10,152 nucleotides of DNA from contig CAMLNH010000066.1 in assembly GCA_946481355.1 (NCBI GenBank), positions 1 to 10,152 of the forward strand, read 5' to 3'. Each line of letters begins with the position of its first letter. The first letter of the stretch is position 1. The notes beneath the pieces are model-generated. The model was not told where the DNA came from and did no database searches. It was given only the letters and a program-made list of their open reading frames with translations. The DNA is from an uncultured Curvibacter sp. (lineage in GTDB: Bacteria; Pseudomonadota; Gammaproteobacteria; Burkholderiales; Burkholderiaceae). The position numbers and the translations under genes were made by a program. This document shows, piece by piece, positions 8,077 through 10,152 of the stretch.

Positions 8077-8105
8077 TTCAAGTTGGCCGACACGGGGCCT
8101 ACAGT
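8077..8105 (+). promoter_or_regulatory. Possible sigma-70-type promoter of the 70-residue gene
   Basis: TTCAAG (8077-8082) and TACAGT (8100-8105) are separated by exactly 17 bases. They match the consensus hexamers at 3 of 6 and 4 of 6 positions. A start near 8112 would leave a leader of about 36 bases before the GTG start. Weak matches but good spacing and sensible placement. Confidence 0.4.
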
Positions 8106-8115
8106 GATTTCACCA

Positions 8116-8135
8116 CATCGCATGCTGGTGTGATG
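8116..8135 (+). other. Leader hairpin next to the ribosome binding site of the 70-residue gene
   Basis: CATCGCA (8116-8122) can pair with TGTGATG (8129-8135), seven pairs including one G-U, around a 6-base loop. It ends one base before the AAGGA ribosome binding site (8137-8141). A competing five-pair hairpin, CACCA (8111-8115) with TGGTG (8126-8130), shares bases with it, so the two cannot form together. Confidence 0.35.
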
Positions 8136-8136
8136 C

Positions 8137-8141
8137 AAGGA
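8137..8141 (+). promoter_or_regulatory. Ribosome binding site that fixes a GTG start
   Basis: AAGGA lies 6 bases before the GTG at 8148. It favours this start over the in-frame ATG at 8070, which lies upstream of the likely transcription start and would add 26 residues with no conserved look. Confidence 0.75.
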
Positions 8142-8147
8142 AAACCT

Positions 8148-8360
8148 GTGAGAACCAACCCTATTTTGCTCAACCCTTTCAGCCTGATGATGGAGCCCGA
8201 GACCGTGCTCCAGGCCATGGAACGCTCCACCTCGCTGCGCTCGCTGCGCCGGCATCAGCTGCGCCCGCTGGACAAGCCGCTGATCCCCTATGCGGTCGAT
8301 CCGGCCGCCGATGTCGGGGACGAGGAAGAGACCCTGCCGGGCGAGCTGTCGAACCACTGA
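8148..8360 (+). CDS. Small conserved-looking protein of unknown function, 70 residues
   Basis: GTG-initiated 70-residue protein. I recognise no named domain. The N-terminal part is a compact stretch (NPILLNPFSLMMEPE, residues 4-18) followed by a likely helix (TVLQAMERSTSLRSLRRHQ, 19-37), then RPLDKPLIP (39-47) and an acidic tail (DVGDEEE, 55-61). My impression is that short proteins of the 'NPF.LM..P..V..A.ERS..L..L....RPLDKPLIP' type recur in Comamonadaceae, but I cannot verify this here. No signal peptide, transmembrane segment or cysteine, so probably cytosolic. The basic helix followed by an acidic tail could suit binding to a protein or nucleic acid partner. It has its own possible promoter and a strong ribosome binding site, and stops 34 bases before the next gene on the same strand. 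Confidence 0.75.
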   Translation: MRTNPILLNPFSLMMEPETVLQAMERSTSLRSLRRHQLRPLDKPLIPYAVDPAADVGDEEETLPGELSNH

Positions 8361-8394
8361 GCTGCCTTCGTCCGGCGCTGTTAGCATCGGACGC

Positions 8395-9453
8395 ATGAAC
8401 TTCTGGCCCTCCTGCGGCTATGAACGCCTGCAGCCCACGGCCGAGGGCCGGCTCGCGCTCACGCCCGACTATCTGCGCCTGGTCCTGGCGCGCCCCGAGC
8501 TTGCGCTCGTGCCTGAATCCTGCCCTGCCGAACGCCGCCTGCACCGGGCCCTGCACGATGCCCCCCTCCACGCCGTCGATGCCGCGACGCTCGCGCGCAT
8601 CCGTGACGTCGACGCGCGCGAGAACTACACCCATTTCCTGCATTGGCGCGATGCGCTGCAACAGGCTGGCACGCTGGAGGCCTGGTACCTGCAGCTGATG
8701 CGCAGCGGGCGCATCACCATCCCCCCGCTTTTCATCGACCTCGTGGTGCAGGCCGTGCTGCGGCACCTGCTGCGCGACAGCGAGGACGTGCTGCAGCTGC
8801 GCGCGGCCGAGCTCTTCTTTCGCCCGCAACGCATCGCGGTGCAGGACGGCCAGGTGCTGGCCGCCGACCAGGCCGTGGTGGACCAGCACAGCCAGGACGC
8901 CGGCCTGGGCGAACTCGGCCGCCTGCTGCTGGAGAACAAGACCACGCTGCGCGCCGCAGAACTGGCCGTGCTCGACGCCGGCAATCCTGCGCCCTACCTG
9001 GAGCGCAGCGAAAGCCACCGCAGCCTGCTGGATCTGACGCATGAAGTGCAGCAGGAGCTGAGCCACGGCCTGACCCTGCGCATGACGCGTGCGCGCAGCG
9101 GGCTGAAGGCGCTGGCACGCGTGCTGGAAGGCTGGGTACAACACTTCCTCGGTGTGGATGTGCGCATCGAACCGCTGGCGCGCGTGGACGACGCGGCCTG
9201 GCGCTGGCACATCGGCCTGGACAGCGAGGCCACGGCCATCCTCAACGACCTTTACGAGGACATGGAGGTGGATGCGGCGCGCATGCAGCGGCTCATCAGC
9301 CTGTTCCGGCTGGAGTTCGTCGACCCTGCGGTGGCGCAGGTGGACATGGCGGGCAAGCCGGTCTACCTGGGCCTGGCCATGAGTGCGCAGGGCCTGCTGC
9401 GCCTCAAGCCGCAGAACCTGCTGCTCAATCTGCCGCTGGCCACCGCGCAATAA
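8395..9453 (+). CDS. DUF6352-like protein of unknown function
   Basis: A 352-residue soluble protein starting at the ATG at 8395 with MNFWPSCGYERL. The opening (FW.S.GY..L), the RPEL..V.ESC..ER.LH segment (33-50), DARENY (73-78) and LRAAELFFRPQR (135-146) match what I remember of the DUF6352 family, which has no assigned function. The protein is predicted to be largely helical, rich in Leu and Arg, without transmembrane segments or a signal peptide. No catalytic motif stands out. Residues about 310-346 (VDPAVAQVDMAGKPVYLGLAM) look like beta strands forming a C-terminal subdomain. An in-frame opening to 8290 exists but overlaps the preceding small gene. There is no ribosome binding site at proper distance; a -10-like TAGCAT (8382-8387) lies 7 bases upstream, so the message may be leaderless. 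It converges with the icmF gene, 21 bases away, with no terminator hairpin between. Confidence 0.83.
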   Translation: MNFWPSCGYERLQPTAEGRLALTPDYLRLVLARPELALVPESCPAERRLHRALHDAPLHAVDAATLARIRDVDARENYTHFLHWRDALQQAGTLEAWYLQLMRSGRITIPPLFIDLVVQAVLRHLLRDSEDVLQLRAAELFFRPQRIAVQDGQVLAADQAVVDQHSQDAGLGELGRLLLENKTTLRAAELAVLDAGNPAPYLERSESHRSLLDLTHEVQQELSHGLTLRMTRARSGLKALARVLEGWVQHFLGVDVRIEPLARVDDAAWRWHIGLDSEATAILNDLYEDMEVDAARMQRLISLFRLEFVDPAVAQVDMAGKPVYLGLAMSAQGLLRLKPQNLLLNLPLATAQ

Positions 9454-9474
9454 GCGCAGCAGGTCAGGCGCGGC

Positions 9475-10152
9475 TCACATATTGCGACGGTACTGCCCGC
9501 CGACTTCGAACAGTGCCGTGGTGATCTGCCCCAGGGAGCAGACGCGCACGGCGTCCATCAGCACCTCGAAGACGTTGCGGTTCTCGATCACCGCCTGCTG
9601 CAGGCGCTGCAGCATGGCCGGCGCCTCGGCCGCGTGGCGGGTGTGGAAGTCCTGCAGGCGCTTCAACTGACCCTGCTTTTCCTCTTCGGTGGAACGCGCG
9701 AGTTCCAGCTTTTCCATCACGGTATCGCCGTGCGGGTTGCGGAAGGTGTTGACACCGATGATGGGCAGCTCGCCCGTGTGCTTGAGCATCTCGTAGTGCA
9801 TGCTCTCGTCCTGGATCTTGCCGCGCTGGTAGCCGGTCTCCATGGCACCCAGCACGCCGCCGCGCTCCGCAATCCGCTCGAACTCGGCCAGCACGGCCTC
9901 CTCCACGAGCTCGGTGAGCTCCTCGATGATGAAAGCCCCCTGGTTCGGGTTCTCGTTCTTCGCCAGCCCCCACTCGCGGTTGATGATGAGCTGGATGGCC
10001 ATGGCGCGGCGCACGGAATCTTCGGTGGGTGTGGTGATGGCCTCGTCGAAGGCGTTGGTGTGCAGGCTGTTGCAGTTGTCGTAGATCGCGATCAGGGCCT
10101 GCAGCGTGGTGCGGATGTCGTTGAACTGGATCTCCTGTGCGTGCAGGCTGCG
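9475..10152 (-). CDS. icmF: Isobutyryl-CoA mutase (IcmF-type), C-terminal part only
   Basis: The frame is open from the window edge to a TGA at 9475, giving the last 225 residues. Diagnostic stretches are [39 protein letters not shown] and [20 protein letters not shown], which belong to the coenzyme B12-dependent acyl-CoA mutase catalytic barrel, then [15 protein letters not shown] and PIIGVNTF. The protein ends with [10 protein letters not shown] and has no DxHxxG cobalamin-binding domain at its C-terminus. In the classical methylmalonyl-CoA mutase large subunit that domain is C-terminal, while in IcmF it is fused at the N-terminus, so the ending supports IcmF. IcmF interconverts isobutyryl-CoA and n-butyryl-CoA and carries its own G-protein chaperone. 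The N-terminal cobalamin and G-domains would lie beyond the window. The reverse could hold only if a separate small subunit exists next door. Confidence 0.88.
   Translation of the reverse strand, partial: RSLHAQEIQFNDIRTTLQALIAIYDNCNSLHTNAFDEAITTPTEDSVRRAMAIQLIINREWGLAKNENPNQGAFIIEELTELVEEAVLAEFERIAERGGVLGAMETGYQRGKIQDESMHYEMLKHTGELPIIGVNTFRNPHGDTVMEKLELARSTEEEKQGQLKRLQDFHTRHAAEAPAMLQRLQQAVIENRNVFEVLMDAVRVCSLGQITTALFEVGGQYRRNM

Noticed and set aside
8083..8099. A possible sigma-54 promoter (TGGCC...GGCC) upstream of the small gene
   Set aside because: The spacing and the GC of the -12 element do not match the TGGCAC-N5-TTGC consensus.
8179..9450. A 423-codon minus-strand open frame opposite the DUF6352-like gene
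   Set aside because: Gln/His/Arg/Ala-rich composition typical of antisense frames in GC-rich genes; no domain, and the plus-strand frame has conserved family blocks.
9454..9474. A terminator between the DUF6352-like gene and icmF
   Set aside because: The 21-base gap has no stable inverted repeat and no T run.

Overview
The window is a GC-rich stretch of bacterial chromosome. Codon use is strongly GC-biased and genes are packed closely. Signalling genes and a fused-type acyl-CoA mutase are the recognisable content. Protein sequence character (an SrkA-like kinase, an IcmF C-terminus, a DUF6352-like protein, a short 'NPFSLM...RPLDKPLIP' protein) suggests a betaproteobacterium of the order Burkholderiales, most likely Comamonadaceae. 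That is inference from family recognition, not from a search. I see no phage, insertion sequence, CRISPR, tRNA or rRNA.

Layout: (1) 1-733, minus strand: most of an SrkA/YihE-type stress-response kinase, its C-terminus cut by the window edge. (2) 842-2098, plus: a membrane-anchored HD-GYP phosphodiesterase, divergent from srkA. (3) 2088-4228, minus: a two-gene unit of a metallophosphoesterase followed, with a 4-base ATGA overlap, by a kinase-fold/universal-stress-protein fusion. The kinase fold has lost both the HRD and DFG aspartates, so it looks like a pseudokinase. Its last 11 bases overlap the end of the HD-GYP gene tail to tail. (4) 4331-8028, plus: a GMC-family flavoprotein oxidoreductase followed 23 bases later by a membrane-bound GGDEF-EAL protein, probably one transcript. 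A perfect 8-bp inverted repeat with a T6-containing loop lies just after it. (5) 8148-8360, plus: a 70-residue orphan protein with its own plausible promoter, a strong ribosome binding site and a small hairpin in the leader. (6) 8395-9453, plus: a DUF6352-like protein of unknown function. (7) 9475-10152, minus: the C-terminal 225 residues of an isobutyryl-CoA mutase (IcmF-type), convergent with the previous gene.

How the genes relate: three themes can be read. Two genes act on cyclic di-GMP (HD-GYP for breakdown, GGDEF-EAL with both active sites intact). Three genes touch phosphate signalling (SrkA, pseudokinase-USP, metallophosphoesterase). Two genes are metabolic (GMC oxidoreductase, acyl-CoA mutase). 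Most of the region is ordinary chromosomal content. The parts worth a second look are the pseudokinase-USP fusion and its phosphoesterase partner, the short orphan gene with its structured leader, and a recurrent arrangement in which three start codons lack a ribosome binding site and sit 6-7 bases after a -10-like hexamer, suggesting leaderless messages.
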